DNA from: Nonomuraea sp. NBC_00507
GTDB taxonomy: Bacteria > Actinomycetota > Actinomycetes > Streptosporangiales > Streptosporangiaceae
Direction of reading: 5' to 3'
Length of the DNA stretch: 64,000 nt
Assembly: GCF_036013525.1 (NCBI RefSeq)
Contig: NZ_CP107853.1
Coordinates: forward strand, 10,044,001 to 10,108,000
Of the stretch, positions 1 through 8,496 are shown in pieces. Each line of letters begins with the position of its first letter. Within the stretch, counting starts at the first letter, position 1. A model generated the notes under the pieces. The model worked only from the letters and a program-made list of their open reading frames with translations. It did not search any database and was not told where the DNA came from. The translations under genes and the position numbers were made by a program.

Positions 1-23
1 CCTGAGCGGGGGTGACGTGCACG

Positions 24-3000
24 TCATCCGGACTGCCCGGTCAGGGCGCGCCGCGCCTCCTCCTCACTCATCGCGTCGATCTCCTCGATGAGCAGGTCCT
101 CGACGGCCTCGGCGAGCTCGGCCACGGTGCCGCAGCCGAACACGGTCCGGATCGGCACCTCCACCTCCAGCATCGCCCGCAGCCGCGCCGCGACCCGGGT
201 GGTCATCAGCGAATGCCCGCCCAGCTCCAGCAGATCGTCCAGCACGCCGACCCGTTCGAGGCCGAGCACCTCGGCCCAGATCTCGGCGACCAGCGCCTCG
301 CTGTCGGTGCGCGGCGCTGTGTGGTCCGTCCCGGTGACCCGGTCCGGCTCGGGCAGCGCGGCCCTGTCGACCTTGCCTCGGGAGGTGAGGGGCAGCTCCG
401 CCAGCTGTGACCACAGGGTCGGCACGAAGCCCCTCGGCAGCCTGCGCGCGGCGTGCGCGCGCAGCTCGGCGGGATCGGCGGGGCCGGTGAAGTAAGCCAC
501 CAGGTCCTCCCCGCGCGCCGCCACGGCCACCTGCCCGGCGCCTGGGTGCTCGCGCAGGGCGGCCTCCACGTCGCCGGGCTCGATGCGCACGCCGCGGACC
601 TTGACCTGGTCGTCCAGGCGGCCCAGGAACTCCAGCAGTCCGTCCGAACGCCACCGCGCCCGGTCGCCGGTGCGCAGGCGCCGGGTGCCGGGGTCGCCGT
701 ACGGGTCGGGCTCGAAGGCGGCGGCGGTGCGGCCGGGCAACCCGGCATACCCGCGCGTGACCCCGGCGCCGCCGATCACCAGCTCCCCCGCAGCGCCCGG
801 CGGCACCGGCTCGCCTCGAGGGTCAAGCACCCGCACCGACGTGGCCGACAGCGGCCGGCCGATCGGCGGGCGCCCGCCGGAGTCGGTCCCGTCCAGCTCG
901 GCCCAGGTGGCGATGACCGTGGCCTCGGTCGGCCCGTACGTGTTGACCAGCCGGACCCCGGGCCCCTCGCGATGCCAGCGCGCCACCGCCGCCCCGTCGG
1001 CCTGCTCACCGCCGAGGATCACCAGCCGCAGCGCCGGCGGCCAGGCCACCTCAGCCGGCGACTCGACGAGCCGATGCCAGTACGCGGTCGGAAGATCCAG
1101 CACGGTGATCCGCCGTCCGTCCGGCTCGGCCAGCAGATCGGGCAGGCTCGCCGGGCCGTCCGGCAGCGGCACCACCGCCGCCCCGGACGCGAGCGCCGGG
1201 AAGATCTCCTCGACGTGGGTGTCGAAGCTCAGCGACGCGAACTGCACCACATGATCCCCCGGCCCCAGGCCGTACTCTCGCCGCATCCACCCGACCCTGG
1301 CCGCCACCGAACCATGCTCGACGAGAACCGCCTTGGGCAGCCCGGCAGACCCCGACGTGGTCATCACGTAGGCGATTCCCTTCTCTGGCCCCTTGGCCGC
1401 GCTCCCCTCCCCCACGGCGCGCACGCCGTCCTCGCCGATCAGCCACGCGGCACCCGCGGCGGCCATGGAGTCTGTGTGCCGGGCGAACGGGTCGGCGGGG
1501 TCCAAGGGAAGGTACGCGGCGCCCGCCCGCCACACACCCAGCAGTGCGGCGATCACCTCGGCGGACGGGGCCAGCCGTACGGCCACCACGTCGCCCTCCC
1601 GGACGCCGCTCTCCCGAAGGGTGCCGGCGAGCGTGCCTGCCCGGTCCCAGAGAGCCGCGTACGAGACCACGTGATCATCGCAGCGCACGGCGACGGCGTC
1701 CGGCATCCGGCGCACCACGTCCGCCACCAGGTCCAGCACCCCGTCCGCGACCGGCTCGGCGGGCCCGGCGGCCAGCTCGGCCATCGTCTTCTCGTCCTGT
1801 GCGGTCCACGCGGGAAGCCGCGAGATCGGCGTGTCCGGCTTGGTCACGGCCCCGGCCAGCAGCGTCAGGTAGCGCTCGGCGATCGTCTCCACCTCGCCGA
1901 TGTCGAACACCGCGCCGTCGTACCCGAAGCAGATCGCCAGCTCGTCCCCAGCCGGCCAGACCTCCACCAGCAGATCCACCACGATCTGGTCGTGGTTTCC
2001 CTGGGGGTCCGACACCCGGACTCCTCCGTACACCCGGTCCTGCCCGGCGGCGTAGTCCTGCATGATGAACACGGTCGGCAGCAGCGTCTCGACGCCGCGC
2101 GCCAACCGCTCCAGCAGCGGCGCGGGCCGGCCCATCACGTCCAGCACCACCCTTTTGACCCGCCCGAGCAGCTCGGCGAACGTCGGATCACCCGTCAGGT
2201 CGCCGCGCAGCGGCAGGGTCTGGGTGAGGTATCCGACCATCCGCTCCAGCTCGACCCGATCCCGCCCGGCGACCACGGTGCCGACCAGCATGTCCTGCTG
2301 CCCGCTGTGCCGGAACAGCAGCGCCTGGTACGCCGCCATCAGCACCATGAACGGGGTCGCCCGATGGGCCAGGGCCAGCCGCTCCACTTCGGCGAGGTGA
2401 CGCGCGCCCAGCCGTACCCAGTGATATCCGCCCTCCCGGACGGCCGCGCGCGCCCCGGGACGGGCGAAGGGCAGCTCGGTGACCGGCGGCGCGGCCAGCG
2501 CCTCGCTCCAGTACGGCATGGCCTTGTCCGCCCTGCGCCGCTGCCAGCGGGCGTAGTCGCTGGGCAGGATGCGCAGGTCGGGCAGGCGGGCGGGGCGGCG
2601 CTCCACGGCGGCGGCGTAGTACTCGCCCAGGTCGTCGAGCATGATCTCCAGGGAGTGCCCGTCGGCCAGGATGTGGTGCAGGGTCAGGCACAGCACGTGA
2701 TCGTCCGGGGCGATCTCGATGACGGCGACCCGCAGCGGAACGCCCGCGGCCAGGTCGAAGGCGGCGTTGGCACGCTCGTCGACCAGCGCGCCCACCTGCT
2801 CCTCGGCCGCCGCCAGCCACTCGATGGGCGGCGCCCAGCCGACCGGCCCGGCCACCGCCCAGGGCGTGCCGTCCTCCTCAGTGAAGGCGGTCCGCAGGCT
2901 CTCGTGCCTGGCCACGAGCGCCCCGAGGGCGCCGGTGAACGCGTCGCGGTCGAGCGGGCCGCGCAGGCGTCGTACCAGGTACATCGTGTACGAGGCGTCG

Positions 3001-3062
3001 CCCGGCACCAGCCGCTGGAGCATCCAGAGCCGTTCCTGCGCGGGCGACAGCGGTGCCCTCAT
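24..3062 (-). CDS. NRPS elongation module, C-A-PCP
   Basis: This 1012-residue protein adds one amino acid to a peptide held on an upstream carrier. The condensation domain (about 1-430) has an intact HHILADG motif at 129-135. The adenylation domain (about 445-900) has the TSGSAGLPK phosphate loop and the terminal GK (RGKVDRAAL). The carrier domain near the C-terminus has LGGHSL, whose Ser carries phosphopantetheine. Reading the binding-pocket positions by eye against PheA gives D-T-E-D-I-G-T-V-I-K. The acidic residues at 239 and 278 suggest a basic substrate (Orn, Lys or Arg type), but this is inference. There is no TE domain. The ATG overlaps the stop of the preceding A-PCP gene (ATGA). This is the last operon gene visible, and the operon could continue beyond position 1. 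Confidence 0.93.
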   Translation of the reverse strand: MRAPLSPAQERLWMLQRLVPGDASYTMYLVRRLRGPLDRDAFTGALGALVARHESLRTAFTEEDGTPWAVAGPVGWAPPIEWLAAAEEQVGALVDERANAAFDLAAGVPLRVAVIEIAPDDHVLCLTLHHILADGHSLEIMLDDLGEYYAAAVERRPARLPDLRILPSDYARWQRRRADKAMPYWSEALAAPPVTELPFARPGARAAVREGGYHWVRLGARHLAEVERLALAHRATPFMVLMAAYQALLFRHSGQQDMLVGTVVAGRDRVELERMVGYLTQTLPLRGDLTGDPTFAELLGRVKRVVLDVMGRPAPLLERLARGVETLLPTVFIMQDYAAGQDRVYGGVRVSDPQGNHDQIVVDLLVEVWPAGDELAICFGYDGAVFDIGEVETIAERYLTLLAGAVTKPDTPISRLPAWTAQDEKTMAELAAGPAEPVADGVLDLVADVVRRMPDAVAVRCDDHVVSYAALWDRAGTLAGTLRESGVREGDVVAVRLAPSAEVIAALLGVWRAGAAYLPLDPADPFARHTDSMAAAGAAWLIGEDGVRAVGEGSAAKGPEKGIAYVMTTSGSAGLPKAVLVEHGSVAARVGWMRREYGLGPGDHVVQFASLSFDTHVEEIFPALASGAAVVPLPDGPASLPDLLAEPDGRRITVLDLPTAYWHRLVESPAEVAWPPALRLVILGGEQADGAAVARWHREGPGVRLVNTYGPTEATVIATWAELDGTDSGGRPPIGRPLSATSVRVLDPRGEPVPPGAAGELVIGGAGVTRGYAGLPGRTAAAFEPDPYGDPGTRRLRTGDRARWRSDGLLEFLGRLDDQVKVRGVRIEPGDVEAALREHPGAGQVAVAARGEDLVAYFTGPADPAELRAHAARRLPRGFVPTLWSQLAELPLTSRGKVDRAALPEPDRVTGTDHTAPRTDSEALVAEIWAEVLGLERVGVLDDLLELGGHSLMTTRVAARLRAMLEVEVPIRTVFGCGTVAELAEAVEDLLIEEIDAMSEEEARRALTGQSG

Positions 3063-4975
3063 GACCCGGCCGCCAGATCGTCGAACAGCCCCTCGAGCTC
3101 CTCGGCGCTGAGGCCGTCCAGCTCGTCGCGCAGCGCGGCGACGTCGGCCAGGCTGAGATCGGCGTCGTCCATGTCGTCGAGCCGGGCGGCGAATCCGGCG
3201 ATCGTCGGATGCTCGAACAGGACGACGATCGGCACCTCCAGGCCGTACCTGGCCTGGACCCTGGCGATGATCTGCGTCGCGGCGAGTGAGTGGCCGCCGA
3301 GCTCGAAGAAGTCGTCGTCGGCGCCGATGGGCTCAGTGGCGCCGAGCACCCCCGCCCAGAGCTCGGCGAGGTCGGACTCGACCGCGGTGGCCGGGACCCG
3401 GAAGGCGGCCGTGCCGGGGCGCGTCCACGACGGGGAGGGCAGGGCGGCGCGGTCGAGCTTGCCGTTGGGCGTGAGCGGCAGGGAGGTCAGGGTCGTGTGC
3501 CGGACGGGGATCATGTAGTCGGGGAGCGATGCGCGCAGTCGTTCCCGCAGCGCCGCCCAGTCGACGGCCTGCCCTCGCGGAACCAGATACGCCACCAGAC
3601 GCCCGTCGCGGACGGCGACCGCGGCGTCCTTGACCTCGGCGGCCGCGCGCAGGGTGGCCTCGATCTCGCCCAGTTCGATGCGGAATCCGTGGATTTTGAC
3701 CTGCTGGTCGGCGCGGCCCAGGTACTCCAGCCGACCGGCGGGCGTGATTCTGGCCAGGTCGCCCGTGGCATACATGCGGGCGCCAGGGGTGCCGGCGTAC
3801 GGGTCGGGCAGGAAACGCGCGGCCGTCTGACCGGGCAGCCCGTGGTATCCCCGGGCGACCCCCGCGCCGCCGATGAGCAACTCGCCGATCTCCCCGTCGG
3901 CGACCGGCGTCCCGTTCTCGTTCAGCACGTGAACCGAGGTCCGCCCAATGGGCGACCCGAGATCCACGGCCTCAGGTCCTGGCCGCACCCGGCCGGCCGT
4001 GGACCACACGGTGGTCTCCGTGGGGCCGTACACGTTCCACAGTTCGGCGCCGTCCGCCAGCAGTTCGTCCGCGAGATCGCGGGGCAGCGCCTCACCACCG
4101 CACAACCGCGTCCTGATCGTCGCGGGGATTCCGCCGGACTCCAGCAGGATGCGCCAGCCCGCCGGTGTCGCCTGCATGATCGTGACCCCCTCGGCGGCGG
4201 CCCGTTCGCGCAGCGCCCATCCGTCGGAGACCTCCCCGGTGGTCGCGATCACCACCCGGCCTCCCGTGAACAAGGGCAGCAGCAACTCCAGAACCGAGAT
4301 GTCGAACGACAGCGTGGTGACGGCCAGCCACCGATCCTCCGGCCCGATCGGCAGCAGTTCGGCGAATGACTCCAGCAGGTTCGCCACGGCCCGATGCGGC
4401 ACCGCCACCCCCTTCGGGCGACCTGTGGACCCCGAGGTGAACATCAGGTACGCCAGCCGATCCACGACCGCCGGGGGCGGCGCGGCGGCGGCCGGCCGGA
4501 TTGCCGGGGGCACGGCCGGGATCCGCGCGGACGAGAGGGGAGCCCCGTTCAGCGGCCGGCCTCCGGGTGAGAGCGTGAGAACGGTGGGAACGCCGTCCAG
4601 CAGTGCGGGATCGACGCCCGCCTGGGTCAGCACCAGGCCGATGCCCGCATCCTGGCGCATCATCCGCAGCCGTTCGGCTGGGAACGCCGGATCCAGCGGT
4701 ACATAGGCCCCGCCCGCCGTCCATATGGCGAGCATCGCCACGAGCATCCCGGTGGTCCGCTCCACGCACAGCCCCACGGGCACCTCGGGACCGACGCCGT
4801 GCCTGCGCAGCACGGCGGCGAGGTCATCGACGCGCCGGTACAGCTCCCGGTAGGTCACCTGACCGTCGGAGCCGGTCACGGCCACCGCGTCGGGCGCATT
4901 GTCCAGCCACCGCCATAGCGTGCCCGCTCCGCCGTGCACTGCCCCCCGCGGGGGCGGCGTCGTGTCGTCACTCAA
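3059..4975 (-). CDS. NRPS A-PCP didomain, predicted glycine activation
   Basis: This 638-residue protein has an adenylation domain (about 20-530) and a carrier domain (FFELGGHSL, about 560-600) but no condensation domain. It therefore either starts a chain or works in trans with the separate C-PCP protein of the same operon. Phosphate loop TSGSTGRPK and A10 motif NGKLDRAAL are intact. The pocket code read by eye is D-I-L-Q-L-G-V-V-W-K, very close to the known glycine code DILQLGLIWK. The start codon appears to be TTG, 15 bases after the mbtH-like stop, with only a weak upstream AAGG. An in-frame GTG a dozen codons on is an alternative. The stop overlaps the next gene's ATG. Confidence 0.92.
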   Translation of the reverse strand: MSDDTTPPPRGAVHGGAGTLWRWLDNAPDAVAVTGSDGQVTYRELYRRVDDLAAVLRRHGVGPEVPVGLCVERTTGMLVAMLAIWTAGGAYVPLDPAFPAERLRMMRQDAGIGLVLTQAGVDPALLDGVPTVLTLSPGGRPLNGAPLSSARIPAVPPAIRPAAAAPPPAVVDRLAYLMFTSGSTGRPKGVAVPHRAVANLLESFAELLPIGPEDRWLAVTTLSFDISVLELLLPLFTGGRVVIATTGEVSDGWALRERAAAEGVTIMQATPAGWRILLESGGIPATIRTRLCGGEALPRDLADELLADGAELWNVYGPTETTVWSTAGRVRPGPEAVDLGSPIGRTSVHVLNENGTPVADGEIGELLIGGAGVARGYHGLPGQTAARFLPDPYAGTPGARMYATGDLARITPAGRLEYLGRADQQVKIHGFRIELGEIEATLRAAAEVKDAAVAVRDGRLVAYLVPRGQAVDWAALRERLRASLPDYMIPVRHTTLTSLPLTPNGKLDRAALPSPSWTRPGTAAFRVPATAVESDLAELWAGVLGATEPIGADDDFFELGGHSLAATQIIARVQARYGLEVPIVVLFEHPTIAGFAARLDDMDDADLSLADVAALRDELDGLSAEELEGLFDDLAAGS

Positions 4976-4990
4976 CGTCGATATCGCCTT

Positions 4991-5167
4991 TCAGTTTCGC
5001 AGGCTGAGCGGGCGCATGTCCGTCCAGACGGTCTCGATGTGGGCCAGGCACTCCTCCCGAGTGCCCGCGAACCCGGCGTCGGACCAGCCGGACGGCAGGT
5101 CTCGATCGGCGGCCCAGATGGAGTACTGTTCCTCGTGGTTGACGACCACCCGCATCTCGGCACTCAC
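4991..5167 (-). CDS. MbtH-like protein
   Basis: This 58-residue protein has the MbtH family hallmarks: [13 protein letters not shown] near the middle, and the C-terminal [15 protein letters not shown]. MbtH-like proteins bind adenylation domains and are often needed for their solubility and activity. The GTG start is chosen because GAGGAG lies five bases upstream. The GTG overlaps the TGA of the 29-codon ORF before it (GTGA). An ATG four codons inside is the alternative. It lies directly upstream of the glycine A-PCP gene. It could serve any of the three adenylation domains in the operon. Confidence 0.95.
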   Translation of the reverse strand: MSAEMRVVVNHEEQYSIWAADRDLPSGWSDAGFAGTREECLAHIETVWTDMRPLSLRN

Positions 5168-5253
5168 GTGTTCTCCTCGTTGACCAGTAGCGTGCAGGTG
5201 TGGGGGGCGGGCCCGACGATGAAGAACACCTCGGTTGTCACGGGGGCGATCAT
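5164..5253 (-). CDS. 29-residue coupled ORF between acp and mbtH
   Basis: This short frame starts with an ATG that overlaps the stop of the carrier-protein gene (ATGA) and ends with a TGA that overlaps the mbtH-like GTG (GTGA). The predicted peptide begins [14 protein letters not shown] and ends LLVNEENT. The final codons contain the GAGGAG ribosome site of the next gene. The exact double overlap is the only evidence that it is translated. Its own ribosome site is weak. No family is recognised. It may be a true small peptide, or just a coupling frame that keeps ribosomes on the mRNA up to mbtH. Confidence 0.45.
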   Translation of the reverse strand: MIAPVTTEVFFIVGPAPHTCTLLVNEENT

Positions 5254-5489
5254 GATGGGCGGTCCGCCACCTGCGACAGGTGCTCGACCAGCCCGTCGAG
5301 CGTGTCGAGGCTGCCGTTGAGCTCGACGTCGAAGCCGAACGCGTCCTCGATCGCGTCGATCAGCCGTATGTAGCCCAGCGAGGTGAGGCCAAGTGCCGTC
5401 AGCGAGCAGTCGGCCGCCAGTATCTCCGCCGTGGTGAGTTCACCGTCGCTGGCCTGGGCCACCAGCGCGGCCACGCGCTCCCTCAACAT
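5250..5489 (-). CDS. Free-standing acyl/peptidyl carrier protein
   Basis: This 79-residue protein has the four-helix carrier fold pattern and a candidate phosphopantetheine serine at Ser37 within LGLTSLGYI. The usual Asp-Ser-Leu is replaced by Thr-Ser-Leu, as in some dedicated carriers. The AMP-forming ligase two genes upstream is the natural partner that would load an acid onto it. The start overlaps the end of the C-PCP gene by seven bases. Its stop overlaps the next ATG. It probably holds the starter unit of the peptide, which is inferred from context. Confidence 0.88.
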   Translation of the reverse strand: MLRERVAALVAQASDGELTTAEILAADCSLTALGLTSLGYIRLIDAIEDAFGFDVELNGSLDTLDGLVEHLSQVADRPS

Positions 5490-6985
5490 GTCTGCTCCCG
5501 CAGGCGGGCGACCTCCGCCGCGATCCGCGTCGCGGTGGCGTCGTCGATGAACACCTCGAAGGAGAGCTCCACACCGAGCCGCTCCTTGGTCCTGACCATG
5601 ATCTGGGTGATCGTGAGGGAGTGGCCGCCGAGATCGAACAGGTCGTCGTCGGGTTCCACGTCGTCCAGCTCGAGCTCCTTAGCGAAGATCGCCTGAATCT
5701 CCCGTACGAGATCGGCGTCCACCGGCCCGTCTTTGACGGCGGCGGTGACGGCGGTCACGGACACCGCCGGAACGGGACTTGGCAGCGGCAGCCGGTCCAG
5801 CGGCGTCTCCGGATCCGCGGCGACCGCCGCCAGCAGCGCGGCGAGGTGCTCCCGGATCCGCCCGGCGCCCGTCCGGTCGAGGAGCGCGGGGTTGTACTGC
5901 AGCCGCGCCGCCGTACCCGCCTGGTCATCGACGATCTGCAGATGGAGCGTGTTGCGCACCCAGCCGTTGAACATCATCCACTCCACCGACGCGCCCAGCC
6001 CGGGGAACAGCGGGCTCGGCTCCGGCCGCCGGCGGTAGCTGAGCGACACGGCGGTGAGCGCGGCGCGCGGGCCGATCCCGTCCACGGCCCGGGCCAGCGG
6101 AACCTCGCGATGCCGGTACAACCGCCGCAGATCGCCCCGCAGGCTCCGGGCGAACTCGCCGAACGTGCCCCCCTCGGGCACCCCGATCACAGGCAGCTCG
6201 TTGACGAAGGCGCCCACGTGGTCCCGGCTCCGCTCGGTCCGCGTGGACAGATCCACGCCGACCGCGGGCCGCGCGGTGCCGTACGCGTGCAGCAATGCGA
6301 CGAACGTGGCCAGCACCGCCTCGAATCGGGTGACCTCCAGCCGCGCGGCGAGCCCGGCGAGGTCCTCGATCTCGAAGTCGAGGGCGGAGCCGGGAGCCGC
6401 GGCCAAGGACACACCGGTCAGGCCGGGCAGGCGCAGCTCCCGCTGGTCCTGCCACCGGTCCTGCCAGTACCGCCGCGCGCCCGGCAGTGCCTCCCCAAGC
6501 CTGGCCTTCTGCTGGACCATCACCTCCGGGTACGTCGACCCCAGCGGCGCCGGCGTCGCGCCCCCGTACCAGGCGGCCAGATCCCGCAGCAGAATGTCCT
6601 TGGACTCTCCGTCGAACACCGCGTGATGGGCCTGGAACAGCAGCACATGCCGCTTGGCGTCCTCCCTGATCAGCGTGAACCACGCCGCGGGCCCTTCCAC
6701 CGGATCGACCGCTCTGGCCAGCTCCTCCTGGAGATCGCCGCCTTCGCGCATCGGCGGCATCGCGTGCGGGACCACCCGCAGCTCACCGCCGTCCTCCACG
6801 AGCACGCCGCCCAGCACGGGATGCCTGCGCGCCACCTGCTCACATGCCTCCCCCAGGGCCATCACGTCGAGCGGCCCGTCCAGCCACACGGCCAGCGGCA
6901 TGTGAAAGGCTCGCCCGGCAACCCCGGCCCGCTCGGTGAGCCACATCCCCTGCTGCGCAGGGGAGGCCGGCCACGATCCGGTCAT
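5483..6985 (-). CDS. NRPS C-PCP didomain
   Basis: This 500-residue protein has a condensation domain (about 1-415) with the catalytic HHAVFDG at 120-126 and a later VGAFVNELPV segment typical of the family. A carrier domain follows with LGGHSLTITQ near 450. There is no adenylation domain, so the carrier must be charged in trans. The glycine-type A-PCP protein downstream lacks a C domain and is the obvious partner. The start ATG overlaps the acyl-ligase stop. A plausible role is joining the starter acyl group from the free carrier protein to the first amino acid. Confidence 0.92.
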   Translation of the reverse strand: MTGSWPASPAQQGMWLTERAGVAGRAFHMPLAVWLDGPLDVMALGEACEQVARRHPVLGGVLVEDGGELRVVPHAMPPMREGGDLQEELARAVDPVEGPAAWFTLIREDAKRHVLLFQAHHAVFDGESKDILLRDLAAWYGGATPAPLGSTYPEVMVQQKARLGEALPGARRYWQDRWQDQRELRLPGLTGVSLAAAPGSALDFEIEDLAGLAARLEVTRFEAVLATFVALLHAYGTARPAVGVDLSTRTERSRDHVGAFVNELPVIGVPEGGTFGEFARSLRGDLRRLYRHREVPLARAVDGIGPRAALTAVSLSYRRRPEPSPLFPGLGASVEWMMFNGWVRNTLHLQIVDDQAGTAARLQYNPALLDRTGAGRIREHLAALLAAVAADPETPLDRLPLPSPVPAVSVTAVTAAVKDGPVDADLVREIQAIFAKELELDDVEPDDDLFDLGGHSLTITQIMVRTKERLGVELSFEVFIDDATATRIAAEVARLREQTC

Positions 6986-8496
6986 CTCCCGCCTTCTTTC
7001 TGAAAAGGGCCCGACTTCTCCGCCGAACCCGCTTCCACCACAGAATCCGCCTGCTTCAGGAGATCACGCAGGCCGGACTTGACGACCTTGCCCGAGTGGT
7101 TTCTGGGCAGGCGGTCCACGAAGATCACTCGTGCCGGTAGTTCGTGCGGGGCCAGCCGTGTCATGAGGAAGGCCCGCAGCTCCGTCACGAGCGGTGCCCG
7201 CGAACGGGGCACGACGGCGGCGGCCGGCACGGTGCCGAGCACGGGGTGCGGCACGCCGGCGACCGCCGCCTCGGCCACGTCAGGGTGTTCGTGCAGCGCG
7301 GCCTCCACCTGCACGGTCGACACCTTGTACGCCCCGGACTTGAGGACATCGCTTTCCCGGTCGACGAGATAGAGGTAGCCGTCCTCATCGAGGTAGCCCA
7401 GGTCGCCCATCCGCACCCACCCGCCACGGAAGGTGTGCGTGCTGGCCTGCTCGTCCCGGTAGTACGAGCGCGTGGTGGCGGGTGACCGCAGCCAGATCTC
7501 CCCCGTCTCCCCGGCCGCGAGTGGCCCGCCGTCGGGGCCGGTGATCTTCAGTCCGCTGCCGAGCGCCGGCCGGCCTAGAGCCGCAGGCCGCGACGGGTCG
7601 TAGATCATGACGGTCTGGGCGGGCGCCGCCTCGGTCGAGGTGTAGTAGTTCGTCACGGTCGCCTTGGGGAACGCCGCCGCCAGCCGCTCGCACAGCGCCG
7701 CCGGCAGCGCCGACGCCGCCGACCCGAGCAGGACCACGCCGGAGAAGTCGTGCCGTTCGTGCAGCCCGGCGTTGAGCAGCTCGAGGGCCATCGCGGGCAC
7801 CAGGAACACGGTCCCCACCTGCCGCGACTCGATCAGCCTGGCGAACCTGCCCGGGGTGAACCGCGCCAGGGTCAGCACCGACGGGCGCGCGTCCAGGGCG
7901 TTGATCAGCATGGCCTGGCCGGCGTTGGTGCCGATCGGAAACGCGTGCAGCAGAAGCCGCGAATGCCCGAACCTTCGGCGATTGGCCCGGGGGGCGCAGC
8001 CATAGGTGAGGTTGGCGTGGGTGGCCGCCACCGCCTTGGGCCGGCCCGTGGTGCCAGAGGTGTAGAGGATCTGCGCCAGATCCCCCGGCCCCGGCGGCTC
8101 GGGTTCCCGTGAACCGGGCTCCAGCTCGGCCGGCACGGCGCTCCAATACCCGCCGTCCGGCGGCCCCTTGCCCGCGTGCAGCACGCCTGTCGCCGAGCAG
8201 TGCTCCAGCATGTACGCCACCTCGGCCGGAGCGAACCGATCGGAGATCGGTACGGCAACCCCGCCGGCGAGCTGCGCGGCGCAGTAGGCCACGGCGAAGT
8301 CGGTCCAGTTCTCTGCCCCGAACAGCAGCCCCACCCGGTCGCCCCGCCGCACCCCGCGCCGGACCAGCCCGCGCGCCAGCGCATCCGCCCGCGCGTGCCA
8401 TTCCGCGAAGGTCAGCGTGCCGCCCCCGGCGACCTCCAGCGCGGCCCGCTCGGGCTCCTCCGCGACCCGCCTGGCTAGCAACTCCGGCACGATCAT
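6982..8496 (-). CDS. AMP-forming acyl/aryl acid ligase
   Basis: This 504-residue ANL-superfamily enzyme has ILYTSGTTGRPKA at about 143-155, a YTSTEAA A5-type motif, a GDLGYLDEDGYL A7/A8 hinge region, and a C-terminal NHSGKVVK lysine motif. It activates a carboxylic acid as the adenylate and passes it to CoA or a carrier protein. The free carrier protein in the same operon suggests a starter-loading role. The substrate cannot be read from sequence. It lacks the extra features of long-chain fatty acyl-AMP ligases, so short-chain or aromatic acids are as likely. Both ends overlap neighbours by ATGA. Confidence 0.9.
   Translation of the reverse strand: MIVPELLARRVAEEPERAALEVAGGGTLTFAEWHARADALARGLVRRGVRRGDRVGLLFGAENWTDFAVAYCAAQLAGGVAVPISDRFAPAEVAYMLEHCSATGVLHAGKGPPDGGYWSAVPAELEPGSREPEPPGPGDLAQILYTSGTTGRPKAVAATHANLTYGCAPRANRRRFGHSRLLLHAFPIGTNAGQAMLINALDARPSVLTLARFTPGRFARLIESRQVGTVFLVPAMALELLNAGLHERHDFSGVVLLGSAASALPAALCERLAAAFPKATVTNYYTSTEAAPAQTVMIYDPSRPAALGRPALGSGLKITGPDGGPLAAGETGEIWLRSPATTRSYYRDEQASTHTFRGGWVRMGDLGYLDEDGYLYLVDRESDVLKSGAYKVSTVQVEAALHEHPDVAEAAVAGVPHPVLGTVPAAAVVPRSRAPLVTELRAFLMTRLAPHELPARVIFVDRLPRNHSGKVVKSGLRDLLKQADSVVEAGSAEKSGPFQKEGGR

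Noticed and set aside
453..3518. A 1000-codon open frame on the plus strand opposite the NRPS genes
   Set aside because: Long antisense frames are expected in 70% GC DNA. The translation is rich in Arg, Pro, His and Gln with no domain, while the minus strand carries complete NRPS motifs.
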